NCBI RefSeq assembly: GCF_900115295.1
Contig: NZ_FOVZ01000002.1
Span: 62,001-126,000 of the forward strand
Length of the DNA: 64,000 nucleotides
Direction of reading: 5' to 3'
Origin: Sphingomonas sp. OK281
GTDB lineage: Bacteria > Pseudomonadota > Alphaproteobacteria > Sphingomonadales > Sphingomonadaceae
Position 1 is the stretch's first letter, and the number at the start of each line of letters is the position of its first letter. The notes under the pieces were generated by a model. It was not told the origin of the DNA. It did not search any database and saw nothing but the letters and a program-made list of their open reading frames with translations. A program made the translations under genes and the position numbers. This document shows, piece by piece, positions 37,120-46,530 of the stretch.

Positions 37120-37848
37120 ATGGCGAATATCGTCCAATTCGAAAATGTCGGGCTTCGCTACGGCACTGAGTCAGACTCGGGGCCCGGCGCAGGGCCGGAG
37201 ACGCTGTCGGACGTCAGCTTCACGCTGCGCAGCGGTGCGTTCTATTTCCTGACCGGCGCGAGCGGCGCGGGGAAGACCTCGTTGCTGAAGCTCCTCTATC
37301 TCGCACAACGCCCGACGCGGGGCGTGATCCGGCTGTTCGGCGAGGATGCCGTGGTGCTGTCGCGCGACCGACTGCCCGGGTTTCGGCGGCGGATCGGCGT
37401 GGTGTTCCAGGATTTTCGGCTCGTCCCGCATCTGTCGACCTGGGACAATATCGCGCTGCCGTTGCGCGTGGCGGGGATGCCCGAGGCGGATATCGAGCAA
37501 CCGGTGCGCGAGATGCTCGCCTGGGTCGGGCTGACCGAGCGCGCCGATGCGCGACCCGCGACGCTGTCGGGTGGTGAGCAGCAGCGTGTTGCGATCGCCC
37601 GCGCGGTCATCGCACGCCCCGAGATCCTGGTCGCGGACGAGCCGACCGGCAACGTCGATCCCGACATGGCCGAGCGGCTGTTGCACCTGTTCGAATCGCT
37701 CAACAAGCTGGGTACGACCGTAGTGGTCGCGACGCACGACTTCCACCTGCTGGGGCGGATACCGGGCGCGCAGATGATGCGGCTCGATCGCGGGCGGCTG
37801 CTCGATCCGACCGGCTCGCTGCGCTATCCGCCGACGCGGCCCGAATGA
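37120..37848 (+). CDS. ftsE: Cell division ATP-binding protein FtsE
   Basis: ABC ATPase that with FtsX regulates septal peptidoglycan hydrolases. 242 residues. Walker [10 protein letters not shown] near 46, Q loop [11 protein letters not shown], signature [14 protein letters not shown] near 150, Walker [16 protein letters not shown] chosen at [10 protein letters not shown]. Stop overlaps the ftsX start (ATGA). Confidence 0.95.
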   Translation: MANIVQFENVGLRYGTESDSGPGAGPETLSDVSFTLRSGAFYFLTGASGAGKTSLLKLLYLAQRPTRGVIRLFGEDAVVLSRDRLPGFRRRIGVVFQDFRLVPHLSTWDNIALPLRVAGMPEADIEQPVREMLAWVGLTERADARPATLSGGEQQRVAIARAVIARPEILVADEPTGNVDPDMAERLLHLFESLNKLGTTVVVATHDFHLLGRIPGAQMMRLDRGRLLDPTGSLRYPPTRPE

Positions 37849-38744
37849 TCGGTCGCGCCACCAAAGCGCGGTCTTCGGCCGAACGCCGCGTGCTCGACGA
37901 AGCGGGTGGCCTGCGCGCGATGACGTGGGTGATGGCGATCATGCTGTTCCTGACGATGCTCGCCGCCGCCTTGGGGCTGGCGACCGCAGGCGCGGCGCGC
38001 CTGCTCGATCGACAGTTGGCGGGGCGGTTGACGGTGCAGGTCGTCGATGGCGATCCGGTCCGCCGCGATGCGGTTGCGGCGCGCGTGCTGGCGGCGCTGC
38101 GGACGATGCCGGCGGTCGCGACGGCGACGCCGGTCGATCGCGCCGAACTCACGCGGCTGCTGCAACCCTGGCTCGGGTCCGATGGCGCCGACCCGCAATT
38201 GCCCGTGCCGGCGATGATCGACGTCGACCTCGCCGATCATGACGGGGCGGTGGCCGCGCGCGTCGCGACCATAGTGCGTCGGCTGAGCCCGATCGTCCGC
38301 GTCGATCGCCATGAAAGCTGGATGTCGCCGGTCAACGACGTGATGCGCTCGCTGACGTTCCTGGCACTCGCGCTGGTCCTGCTGATGGCGAGCGCGACCG
38401 CCGCGGTCGTCGTGCTGGCCGCGCGCGCGGGTCTGGAGACGCACCGCGAGACCATCGCGGTGATGCACATGCTCGGCTCGACCGATCTTCAGGTCGCGCG
38501 GCTGTTCCAGCGGCGGATCGCGCTCGATGCGTCGATCGGCGGCGTCGGCGGCGGTATCGCCGCGTTGCTGGTGGTCGCGTTCATCGGCCTCCGGTTGCAC
38601 GGACTGGGCTCCGAACTGCTCGGCGGCGTGACGCTCGGCGGGGTGGACTGGGTGGCGCTCGCGATGCTGCCGATCGCGTTCGTCGTCCTCGCCACGCTCG
38701 CCGCCCGCGTCACGATCGTCCGCGCGCTGAGGCATATCCTGTGA
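37845..38744 (+). CDS. ftsX: Cell division protein FtsX
   Basis: Integral membrane partner of FtsE, 299 residues. A short cytosolic N terminus, first helix near 25-47, a periplasmic domain about 50-165, then three helices (LTFLALALVLLMASATAAVVVL and two more) in FtsX/MacB topology. It overlaps ftsE and the next gene by 4 bp each. Confidence 0.94.
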   Translation: MIGRATKARSSAERRVLDEAGGLRAMTWVMAIMLFLTMLAAALGLATAGAARLLDRQLAGRLTVQVVDGDPVRRDAVAARVLAALRTMPAVATATPVDRAELTRLLQPWLGSDGADPQLPVPAMIDVDLADHDGAVAARVATIVRRLSPIVRVDRHESWMSPVNDVMRSLTFLALALVLLMASATAAVVVLAARAGLETHRETIAVMHMLGSTDLQVARLFQRRIALDASIGGVGGGIAALLVVAFIGLRLHGLGSELLGGVTLGGVDWVALAMLPIAFVVLATLAARVTIVRALRHIL

Positions 38745-39277
38745 TCGTCCGGTTCCTCGGCATCATGGCGCTCGCCTGGGCGTTCGGGTTCGCGGTGTTC
38801 ATGCTGCTGCTGCCGAAACCGCTCGACGGGTTCACCTCGGATGCGATCGTCGTGCCGACCGGCGGGGCAGGGCGGATCGACCGCGGCATCGCACTGCTCC
38901 GCGATCACCAAGCCAAGCGGATGCTCGTGACCGGCGTCGCGCCGGGGGTACGACCGATCGATCTCGCGCTGGAGTATCGGACGTCGCCTGCGCTGTTCGC
39001 GTGCTGCATCGATCTCGGCGCGGACGCGGTCGATACGCGCTCGAACGCGGAGGAGACTGCGCAGTGGGTGCGCGTGCACAAATACCGCTCGGTGCGGCTG
39101 GTGACGTCGGACTGGCATGTCGCGCGCGCGCGGATGGAGCTCGCGGCGGCGCTCGACAAGAACGTCGTGATCCTTGGCGACGGGGTGCCGGGGACGCCGC
39201 GGCTCGGGACCTTGGTCAACGAATATAACAAGTTGATCCTTCGCCGGATCGCATTGTGGATTGGATTTGGCGGATGA
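38741..39277 (+). CDS. YdcF/ElyC family DUF218 protein
   Basis: 178 residues. N-terminal helix (FLGIMALAWAFGFAVFMLLL), then a DUF218 domain with DAIVVPTGGAGRIDRGIALL, SNAEETAQWV and VTSDWHVARARME. Relatives ElyC/SanA affect peptidoglycan precursor or lipid carrier use. GTG start overlaps ftsX; stop overlaps plsC. Confidence 0.88.
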   Translation: MIVRFLGIMALAWAFGFAVFMLLLPKPLDGFTSDAIVVPTGGAGRIDRGIALLRDHQAKRMLVTGVAPGVRPIDLALEYRTSPALFACCIDLGADAVDTRSNAEETAQWVRVHKYRSVRLVTSDWHVARARMELAAALDKNVVILGDGVPGTPRLGTLVNEYNKLILRRIALWIGFGG

Positions 39278-39954
39278 TCTGGCTGCGCAACTGGGCGTTC
39301 ATGCTCGTTTTCTACACGATCTCGGTGCCGATCGTGGTGACCGTGCCGATCTCGGCGCTGTTCGGCTCCCGCGCGGTGATCGTGCATTCGACGATCTGGA
39401 CGCGCTTCCACCGCTGGTGCGCGCGGGTGATCCTGGGCGTGCATATCCGGATCGAGGGGACGCGGCCGACCGAGCCGGCGTTCTATGCGTGCAAGCACCA
39501 GGCGATGTTCGAGACGCTCGAGTTGCAGGGGTTGCTCGACGGTCCGGCGATCGTGCTGAAGCGCGAACTCGCGGATATTCCGGCCTGGGGTTGGGCGGCG
39601 CGGCGCTATGGCGCGATCGTCGTCGACCGCGAGGCGTCGGCGACGGCGATGCGCAGCATGATGCGCGAGGCGACCGCGGCGAAGGCGACCGGGCGCTCGA
39701 TCCTGATCTTTCCGGAAGGAACGCGCGTGTCGCCCGGCGAGCATCCGCCGCTGAAGCCGGGGTTTGCCGGGCTGTATCGCGCGTTGAAAATGCCGACGGT
39801 GCCGATCGCGTGCGACAGCGGTTTGGTGTGGCCGAAAAAGGGGTCGAAGCTGCCGGGGGTGATCACGTTCCGGTTCGGCGAGGTGGTACCGCCGGGCTTG
39901 CCGCGCGAAGAGGCTGAGCAGCGCGTCCATGCGGCGATGAACGCGCTGGATTAG
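39274..39954 (+). CDS. plsC: 1-acyl-sn-glycerol-3-phosphate acyltransferase
   Basis: Makes phosphatidic acid in phospholipid synthesis. 226 residues. N-terminal membrane helix, then the acyltransferase motif in a variant form, KHQAMFET (HxxxxE instead of HxxxxD), and ILIFPEGTRVSPGE (motif III). The ATG overlaps the upstream stop (ATGA); a GTG at 39256 would add six residues. Last gene of ftsE-ftsX-ydcF-plsC. Confidence 0.92.
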   Translation: MIWLRNWAFMLVFYTISVPIVVTVPISALFGSRAVIVHSTIWTRFHRWCARVILGVHIRIEGTRPTEPAFYACKHQAMFETLELQGLLDGPAIVLKRELADIPAWGWAARRYGAIVVDREASATAMRSMMREATAAKATGRSILIFPEGTRVSPGEHPPLKPGFAGLYRALKMPTVPIACDSGLVWPKKGSKLPGVITFRFGEVVPPGLPREEAEQRVHAAMNALD

Positions 39955-39980
39955 GTTGGGAAGGCACCCCCCAGCAGTCC

Positions 39981-40085
39981 ACCACCCCGGCGAAGGCCGG
40001 GGCCCAGTTGGGCGACGTCGCTAATGTGCGTTGCGAGCCGTTACTCTAGCCTACCCAACTGGGCCCCGGCCTTCGCCGGGGTGGT
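39981..40085. repeat. Perfect 32-bp inverted repeat (ACCACCCCGGCGAAGGCC family)
   Basis: Arms 39981-40012 and 40054-40085 are exact complements around a 41-bp spacer. It lies between convergent plsC and tyrA. The same family recurs at 59769-59873. Confidence 0.92.
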
Positions 40086-40090
40086 TGCCC

Positions 40091-40999
40091 TCAACCGTGC
40101 GTACGCCCGAAATCCTGCACGTCATCGTCCTGGCCCTGCTCGACAATGCTCCGCCGGATCGCCCGAGTCCGCGTGAACAAGTCGAACAGCGCATCCCCAT
40201 CACCCCAGCGGATCGCACGCTGCAGGTGACTCAGATCCTCCGAGAAGCGCTGGAGCATCTCCAGCACCGCCTCGCGGTTGTTGAGGAAGATATCCCGCCA
40301 CATCGTCGGATCCGACGCCGCGATCCGCGTGAAATCGCGAAACCCGCCCGCCGAATATTTGATGACCTCCGACTGCGTCACTTCCTCCAGATCGCCCGCG
40401 GTGCCGACGATCGTATAGGCGATCAGATGTGGCAGATGGCTGGTGACGGCGAGGACGCGGTCGTGATGCTCGGGCGCCATCGTCTCGACCTGCGCGCCGA
40501 GCCTGCGCCAGAACTCCGACACGCGCTCGACCGCGACCGGGTTCGCGCCTTCGGGTGGCGTGACGATGCACCAGCGGTGGCGGAACAGCGTCGCGAAGCC
40601 GGCCTCGGGCCCGCTTCGCTCGGTGCCCGCCACCGGGTGCGCAGGGATCACGATCGCGTTCGGCAGCGCTTCGGTCAGCGCGCGGACGATCTCCGCCTTG
40701 CAGCTGCCGACATCGCTGACGACCGCATCCGCCGGCAGATCGGCCGCGAACTCACGCGCGACGTCGCCCATGATGCCGACGGGTACGCACAGGATCACCA
40801 GGTCGGCGTCGATCACCGCCGCCCCCGCCGATCCCGCAACGTCGTCGCAGAACTGCAGCCGGTCCGCCGTCTCGCGCACGCCCGCGTCGGCGTCGTAGCC
40901 GGTGACGCGAACGGTCGGCATCGTCGCCTGGATCGCGCGCGCCACCGACGAGCCGATCAGTCCCAGCCCGACGATCGTGACGCGCGCAAACGGAAGCAT
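40091..40999 (-). CDS. tyrA: Prephenate (arogenate) dehydrogenase
   Basis: NAD(P)-dependent step of tyrosine synthesis. 302 residues. Rossmann motif VTIVGLGLIGSSVA near 7-20, catalytic-region IPAHPVAGTERSGPEAG, and a helical C-terminal dimerisation domain. ATG overlaps the hisC stop by one base (TGATG). No fused chorismate mutase or ACT domain. Whether it prefers prephenate or arogenate cannot be told. Confidence 0.93.
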   Translation of the reverse strand: MLPFARVTIVGLGLIGSSVARAIQATMPTVRVTGYDADAGVRETADRLQFCDDVAGSAGAAVIDADLVILCVPVGIMGDVAREFAADLPADAVVSDVGSCKAEIVRALTEALPNAIVIPAHPVAGTERSGPEAGFATLFRHRWCIVTPPEGANPVAVERVSEFWRRLGAQVETMAPEHHDRVLAVTSHLPHLIAYTIVGTAGDLEEVTQSEVIKYSAGGFRDFTRIAASDPTMWRDIFLNNREAVLEMLQRFSEDLSHLQRAIRWGDGDALFDLFTRTRAIRRSIVEQGQDDDVQDFGRTHG

Positions 41000-42108
41000 C
41001 AGGCGTTGTCGACCAGATTGCGCAGCGCCGCGGTGACGCCGCACGTTTCCTCCTCGGTGCCGATCGTGATGCGCAGCGCGTTGGGCAGGCCCTGGCCGGG
41101 CAGCCAGCGGACGATGTAGCCCGCGTCCATCAGCCCGTGATACGCCGCATCGGCAGTCAGCTTGCCCTCGAACAGCACCAGCACGAAGTTCGCCTTCGAC
41201 GGCACCGCCCGGAGCCCCGCATTGCCCATCTGTTCGATCTGCTCGACGAACCAGCCGCGCCACGTGTCGTTATGCGCGCGCGTCGCGTCGACGAAGCCGG
41301 TGTCGCCGATCGCGGCGACGGCTGCAGCCTGGCCCGCAGTGGTCACGTTGAACGGTGCGCGGATGCGATGCATCGCGTCGATGATCGGCGCGCAGGCATA
41401 GCCCCAGCCGATCCGCTCGGCGGCCAGCCCGTGGATCTTCGAGAAGGTCCGCGTCACGAGCACGTTCGCCTCGGTCATCGCGAGTGCCAAGCCCGCATCG
41501 TCCTCCTCGGGCGACAGATATTCGGCATAGGCCTGGTCGAGCACCAGCAGCACCGACTTCGGCAGTCCGGCATGCAGCCGTGCGACTTCTGCGCGCGGCG
41601 TGAACGTGCCGGTCGGGTTGTTCGGATTGGCGACGAAGACGACGCGGGTGCGCTCGGTGACCGCGGCGAGGATCGCGTCGACGTCGGTCGCATAGTCGCG
41701 GTCGTCGACGATGACGGGTTCGGCTCCCACCCGGCGCGTCGCGATCTCGTACACCGCGAAACCGTAGCGGACGTGGATGATCTCGTCGCCCGGTCCGGCA
41801 TAGGCGCCGGCGATCAGATGCAGGATCTCGTCCGAGCCGGTGCCGTAGATCACGCGCGCCGGATCGAGGTCGTAATGCGCCGCCAGTGCCTCGCGCAATT
41901 CGGCCGCACTCGCATCCGGATAGCGTTCCAGGGTCCGGTCCGCGGCATCGAACGCGGCCTTCGCGGCAGGGCTGGTGCCGAGCGGGTTCTCGTTCGACGA
42001 CAGCTTGATCACCTTGCGGCCATCATCGGTCGTCGAGCGGCCGGGCGTGTACGGCGCGATCCCCATGATCCAGGGCTTCGGCGCAGGGGCGGGCGTGATG
42101 TTTGTCAT
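40999..42108 (-). CDS. hisC: Histidinol-phosphate/aromatic aminotransferase
   Basis: PLP aminotransferase, fold type I, 369 residues. LSSNENPLGTSP at the N terminus, VANPNNPTGTF, and the PLP lysine in TRTFSKIHGLAAERIGWG. Next to tyrA it may serve tyrosine/phenylalanine synthesis as well as histidine. Confidence 0.94.
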   Translation of the reverse strand: MTNITPAPAPKPWIMGIAPYTPGRSTTDDGRKVIKLSSNENPLGTSPAAKAAFDAADRTLERYPDASAAELREALAAHYDLDPARVIYGTGSDEILHLIAGAYAGPGDEIIHVRYGFAVYEIATRRVGAEPVIVDDRDYATDVDAILAAVTERTRVVFVANPNNPTGTFTPRAEVARLHAGLPKSVLLVLDQAYAEYLSPEEDDAGLALAMTEANVLVTRTFSKIHGLAAERIGWGYACAPIIDAMHRIRAPFNVTTAGQAAAVAAIGDTGFVDATRAHNDTWRGWFVEQIEQMGNAGLRAVPSKANFVLVLFEGKLTADAAYHGLMDAGYIVRWLPGQGLPNALRITIGTEEETCGVTAALRNLVDNA

Positions 42109-42183
42109 GGTCGCGGGACATAGCGGGCGCGGTGGCGCGGTGGCAAATCTTTGTGCGTGGGGGGCGGGGGAAGTCGGTCTTTA

Positions 42184-42311
42184 CGATCCTCCCCCGCCAG
42201 GGGGAGGTGGCGCCAAAGGCCACGGAGGGGGAGGACGCACAGCAGATGTTTCGCTTTCCTCCCCCTCCGTCTGGCAAGCGCCAGCCACCTCGCCCTTGCG
42301 GGGGAGGATCG
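42184..42311. repeat. Palindromic repeat (CGATCCTCCCCCGC family), hisC/metX gap
   Basis: Long inverted repeat: CGATCCTCCCCCGCCAGGGG at 42184 is mirrored by the arm ending GGGGGAGGATCG at 42311, with inner arms of GGAGGGGGAGGACGC type. The same family is at 52229 and 54494. This copy is unusual in lying between divergent genes. Confidence 0.9.
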
Positions 42312-42355
42312 AGGACGCGCTGGCATGACGGCAGCCGCTTATGGTAGCGCGCGGC

Positions 42356-43507
42356 ATGCTCGACACGCCTGCCATCGACCCCAGCACCGGCCACGACACC
42401 GACCAGCGCTTCGGTCTCGCGCGGCGCGTCACCTTGCCGGGGCCGCTGCGGCTCGACGGCGGCGTGCTGCTGTCGCCGGTCGATATCGCCTACGAGACCT
42501 ACGGCACGCTCAATGCCGACGCGTCGAACGCGGTCCTGATCTGCCACGCGCTGACCGGCGACCAGCACGTCGCCTCGCACCACCCCCGCACCGGCAAGCC
42601 CGGCTGGTGGACGCGGATGGTCGGCGAGGGCAAGCCGATCGACCCTGCGCGGCACTTCGTCGTCTGCGCGAACGTGCTCGGCAGTTGCATGGGGACATCG
42701 GGGCCGGCGACGATCAATCCCGCAACCGGACGGCCTTGGGCAATGGGCTTCCCGGTCATCACGATCCGCGACATGGTGCGCGCGCAGGCGATGCTACTCG
42801 ATCATCTCGGGATCGGCGTGCTCCATGCGGTGGTCGGCGGGTCGATGGGCGGGATGCAGGCGCTGAGCTGGCCCGCCACCTTCCCCGACCGCGTGAAGGC
42901 GTGCGTCGTGATCGCCTCGACCGCGCGCCACACCGCGCAGAACATCGCGTTCCACGAGGTCGGGCGGCAGGCGGTTATGGCCGATCCGAACTGGCGCGGC
43001 GGCGAGTATCACGACGATGCCGCGCCGACCGCCGGGCTCGCGGTCGCGCGGATGGCGGCGCACATCACCTATCTGTCGGAGGCAGGGCTGACCGAGAAGT
43101 TCGGCCGCCGCCTCCAGGCGCGCGACGCGAAATCGTTCGGCTTCGACGCGGACTTCCAGGTCGAGAGCTATCTGCGCCACCAGGGCCTCGCCTTCACCGA
43201 CCGGTTCGATGCGAACTCGTACCTCTACATCACGCGCGCGATGGACTATTTCGACCTGGCCGAGGAGCATGGCGGTTTGCTCGCCAATGCGTTTCGCGCG
43301 ACCAAATCGCGGTTCTGTCTCGTCAGCTTCGACACCGACTGGCTGTATCCGACCGCCGAATCACGCGCGATCGTCCAGGCACTGAACGCTGCCGGCGCCC
43401 CGGTCAGCTTCGTCGAGCTGTCGAGCCCGTACGGCCACGACGCGTTCCTGCTGGAGGCGCCGGATCTGAACCGGGTGGTCGACGGCTTCCTGAGGGCTGG
43501 CCGATGA
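42356..43507 (+). CDS. metX: Homoserine O-acetyltransferase
   Basis: First committed step of methionine synthesis by acetyl or succinyl activation of homoserine. About 383 residues, alpha/beta hydrolase. Nucleophile in [12 protein letters not shown], aspartate in SFDTDWLYP, histidine in [10 protein letters not shown] chose the ATG at [11 protein letters not shown] at 42341 adds five residues. It overlaps the next gene by 4 bp. No SAM riboswitch is recognisable upstream. Confidence 0.94.
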   Translation: MLDTPAIDPSTGHDTDQRFGLARRVTLPGPLRLDGGVLLSPVDIAYETYGTLNADASNAVLICHALTGDQHVASHHPRTGKPGWWTRMVGEGKPIDPARHFVVCANVLGSCMGTSGPATINPATGRPWAMGFPVITIRDMVRAQAMLLDHLGIGVLHAVVGGSMGGMQALSWPATFPDRVKACVVIASTARHTAQNIAFHEVGRQAVMADPNWRGGEYHDDAAPTAGLAVARMAAHITYLSEAGLTEKFGRRLQARDAKSFGFDADFQVESYLRHQGLAFTDRFDANSYLYITRAMDYFDLAEEHGGLLANAFRATKSRFCLVSFDTDWLYPTAESRAIVQALNAAGAPVSFVELSSPYGHDAFLLEAPDLNRVVDGFLRAGR

Positions 43508-43938
43508 CGATCATCCTGTCCGACGACGCGACCAAGTTGCAGATCGACCGCATCCATGGCTGGCTGGCGAGCAGTTACTGGTCGCCAGGTATCGAGCGCG
43601 ATCTGGTCGCGCGCGCGATCGCCGGGTCGCACTGTCTCGGCGCGTACGAGAACGAGCAGCAGGTCGGCTTTGCGCGGATGATTACCGATCACGCCACCTT
43701 CGCGTGGCTGGCGGACGTATGGGTCGACGAATCCGTACGCGGGCAGGGGCTCGGGCGGCGGCTGGTGAGCTGGTTCCTGGAGCATCCGTCGTTTGCCGGG
43801 TTGCGCAGGGTCGGGCTCGTCACCGCCGATGCGCATGGCGTGTATGCGAACCTCGGCTTCCATCCCCTAGTCCGCGCCGATCGCTACATGGAGCGCCTCG
43901 CGCCGGGCCTCGCCGAGCAGTTGCGGAACGCGCCATGA
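43504..43938 (+). CDS. GNAT family N-acetyltransferase between metX and metW
   Basis: 144 residues with acetyl-CoA motif [21 protein letters not shown] near 75-95 and a C-terminal [11 protein letters not shown] segment. Overlaps metX and metW by 4 bp each, so all three are coupled. Substrate unknown. Confidence 0.88.
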   Translation: MTIILSDDATKLQIDRIHGWLASSYWSPGIERDLVARAIAGSHCLGAYENEQQVGFARMITDHATFAWLADVWVDESVRGQGLGRRLVSWFLEHPSFAGLRRVGLVTADAHGVYANLGFHPLVRADRYMERLAPGLAEQLRNAP

Positions 43939-44522
43939 CCTTACGGACCGACCTTGCCGTAATCGCCGAGAACGTCGCGCAGGGCAGCCGCGTGCTCGAT
44001 ATCGGCTGCGGCGACGGGGCGCTGATGGCTGCGCTCCGCGATACGCGCGATGTCGACGCGCGCGGTCTGGAGATCGACGCACGCAACGTGGCGTCTGCGG
44101 TCGCGCGCGGGCTGTCGGTGATTCAGGGCGATGCGGATATCGACCTTGCCGGCTATCCCGACGGCAGCTTCGACTACGCGATCCTCAGCCAGACGTTGCA
44201 GACCGCACGCGCGCCCGATCTGGTGCTCGACCACCTGTTGCGGATCGGCCGACGCGCGTTCGTCAGCTTCCCCAATTTCGCGCATTGGCGCGTGCGGCTG
44301 TCGCTGCTGTGGGGCGGGCGGATGCCGGTGACGCGGCAGTTGCCAGAGAGCTGGTACGACACGCCGAACATCCACCACGTCACGATCGACGATTTCCGCG
44401 CCTTCGTGAAAGCGCGCGGGATCACCGTCGAGAACGCCTGGTTCCTGTCGGGCGACAAGCGCACCGGCGCAGGGGGCGCCAATCTAATCGCCGAGCACGC
44501 GGTATTCCTGCTGCGACGGTAA
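43935..44522 (+). CDS. metW: Methionine biosynthesis protein MetW
   Basis: Class I SAM-binding protein needed for full MetX activity in some Proteobacteria. 195 residues. Motif I RVLDIGCGDGALM near 20-32, SFDYAILSQTLQ, and the MetW-typical FVSFPNFAHWRVRLSLLWGG. Its place after metX supports the assignment. Confidence 0.93.
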   Translation: MTLRTDLAVIAENVAQGSRVLDIGCGDGALMAALRDTRDVDARGLEIDARNVASAVARGLSVIQGDADIDLAGYPDGSFDYAILSQTLQTARAPDLVLDHLLRIGRRAFVSFPNFAHWRVRLSLLWGGRMPVTRQLPESWYDTPNIHHVTIDDFRAFVKARGITVENAWFLSGDKRTGAGGANLIAEHAVFLLRR

Positions 44523-44616
44523 TCGATTGTGAGACTGGGTCCATATCGGGACGAGCGGTTGATCCAGATTACCGATTTGGCGGAACCGATCGGCTGGCGA
44601 CTGGTTAACCCCGTCG

Positions 44617-45003
44617 ATGACCAAGACCGCCCTCATTGTCGAAGACGAAATCTTCGTCGCGCTCGACCTCGAGCGAATCCTCATGGATGCCGGCTACGGC
44701 GTCGCGGGGATCGCGGCCGATCGTGACAGCGCGATCGCCGCAGCACCGGGCTGCAACTTCGCGTTCGTCGACATCAACCTGCGCGACGGACCGACAGGGC
44801 CCGAAATAGCCAAGCGGATGGCACGAGACTACGGCGTCAAGGTCGTGTTCGTAACCGCCAACCCCGCCCAGATCGGCGATGCCGAGTGCCTCGGGTACAT
44901 CCGCAAGCCGTTCAACGACTCCGCGATCCTGGCGGCTGCGGCGATGGCCTGCAACGACGAAGCGATCGCGCACGACGACGTCGTTCGGGTCGTCAGCGGC
45001 TGA
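44617..45003 (+). CDS. Stand-alone response regulator receiver protein
   Basis: 128 residues, one receiver domain. Acidic pair EDE near residue 9, phospho-acceptor aspartate in FAFVDINLRDG, conserved threonine in VVFVTAN, lysine in YIRKPF. No output domain. It converges on the HWE kinase gene with an 11-bp overlap and is a likely partner. Confidence 0.9.
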   Translation: MTKTALIVEDEIFVALDLERILMDAGYGVAGIAADRDSAIAAAPGCNFAFVDINLRDGPTGPEIAKRMARDYGVKVVFVTANPAQIGDAECLGYIRKPFNDSAILAAAAMACNDEAIAHDDVVRVVSG

Positions 45004-46525
45004 ACGCAGCTCTCGGAATGGCCAGATCGACGATCAGGCCGTCATCGTTCCACGTTCGGTTCACGCTCCCGCCCAGCTGACGCACGGCGCTCATTTCGAT
45101 AAGTTGCGTGCCGAAGCCGGCCGGCGTGGTCGGCCTGTTCACGGACGGGCCGCCCTGTTCGCACCAGTTCAACGTCACGGTCTTGTCGGTGGCGGTAATG
45201 GCGATATGAACCGTGCCGAGTTCGGTCGCCAGCGCGCCATACTTCGTCGCGTTGGTAGCAAGCTCGTGGAACATGAGCGCGAGCGGCGTGGCCGAGCGAT
45301 CGTCGATCTGGACGTCGTCGCCGGCGACGCTCAGGCGTGCGCCGTCGATCCGCTGATACGGCTCGAACAATTCCTGCAACAAGCCGTGCAGGCTGTTCTG
45401 CGCCGCGGCCGGGCGCGAGTTCGCGCTATGCGGACGGACGAAATCATGGGCACGGCCAAGCGCGTTGATGCGGTGGCGCAGGTCGGTCGCGATCCCCGCG
45501 AACTCCGGCTTCCCCCGCGCCGAAAACGCGATCAGCCCGGCGATCACCGCGAAGATGTTCTTGATGCGGTGGCTCAGCTCCTGGCTGATCATCTCGCGTT
45601 CTTCATAGGCGAGCTTCTGTTCGTGGATGTCGGTACAGGTTCCGAACCAGCGCTGGATCGCGCCCCGTTCGTCGCGGACCGGCAGCGCACGACCGAGCAC
45701 CCAGCGGTAGGTGCCGTCGAAATGCCGAAGCCTGTATTCGATGTTGTAGGGCTCGCCGGTGTCTAGCGACTGGCGCCAGACGGCCCAGGCGCGATCCTGG
45801 TCCTCGGGGTGGAACACGTCGTTCCAGCCTTCGCCGTCAGTCGTACCGGCAGGGGCGCCGGTGAACTCGTACCAGCGCGCGTTATAGTAATCGTGGAAGC
45901 CGTCGGGCTGCGTCGACCAGACCATCTGCGGCATGGTGTCGGCGAGCGTGCGGAACTTCAGGTCGCTCGCTTCGATCGTACGGCGTGCCTCGGCCTCGGC
46001 CATCGCCTGTTCGCGCGCGGTGCGGCGGTCGTCGAGCCGGCCCATCGCCGCCTTGGCGAGCAGCGTGAGGCCGTCGCGCTGGAACCGGGTCAGGCCTTCG
46101 CGCGGCTCGTTCGCCAGCACGCAGAGCGCGCCCAGCGGCACGCCCTCGCTGGAGACGAGCGGTGCACCGGCATAGAATCGCACATACGGCTCGCCCGTCA
46201 CCAGCGGGTTGTCGACGAAGCGCGGATCGGCCTGCGCGTCGGGTACTTCCATCACCTCGTGATGGTGCATCGCGTGCGCACAGAACGACATGCTGCGCGG
46301 CGTCTGCTCTAGGTCGAAGCCGGTCCGCGCCAGAAAACGCTGATATTCCTCCTCGACCAGGCTCAGCAACGCAACCGGGGCGCCGCACAGCTCTGCTGCG
46401 AACGCCACGATGTCGTCGAGCTGGCCCTTCGCGCGCGCGCCGGCGACGTCGTAGGCCGAGATCACGCGGGAGCGCTCGGCCTCGTCGAACGTGGCGGTCT
46501 TGGGAACGGAATACAGCGTCGTCAC
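44993..46525 (-). CDS. HWE-family sensor histidine kinase (GAF-PAS)
   Basis: 510 residues, no membrane segment. GAF domain about 40-180 (GAPVALLSLVEEEYQRFL, YAGAPLVSSEGVPLGALCV), PAS domain about 195-310 (WSTQPDGFHDYYNARWYEFTG), then an HWE kinase core with the phospho-histidine in ELSHRIKNIFAVI near 317 and N-box LMFHELATNATKYGAL. GAF/PAS suggest an intracellular ligand or light/redox cue. GTG start 5 bp after ssb. Confidence 0.9.
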   Translation of the reverse strand: MTTLYSVPKTATFDEAERSRVISAYDVAGARAKGQLDDIVAFAAELCGAPVALLSLVEEEYQRFLARTGFDLEQTPRSMSFCAHAMHHHEVMEVPDAQADPRFVDNPLVTGEPYVRFYAGAPLVSSEGVPLGALCVLANEPREGLTRFQRDGLTLLAKAAMGRLDDRRTAREQAMAEAEARRTIEASDLKFRTLADTMPQMVWSTQPDGFHDYYNARWYEFTGAPAGTTDGEGWNDVFHPEDQDRAWAVWRQSLDTGEPYNIEYRLRHFDGTYRWVLGRALPVRDERGAIQRWFGTCTDIHEQKLAYEEREMISQELSHRIKNIFAVIAGLIAFSARGKPEFAGIATDLRHRINALGRAHDFVRPHSANSRPAAAQNSLHGLLQELFEPYQRIDGARLSVAGDDVQIDDRSATPLALMFHELATNATKYGALATELGTVHIAITATDKTVTLNWCEQGGPSVNRPTTPAGFGTQLIEMSAVRQLGGSVNRTWNDDGLIVDLAIPRAAFSR

Positions 46526-46530
46526 GGCAA

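Noticed and set aside
42109..42355. SAM riboswitch before metX
   Set aside because: Most of the gap is a palindromic repeat of a family also found elsewhere; no SAM-II or SAM/SAH core seen.
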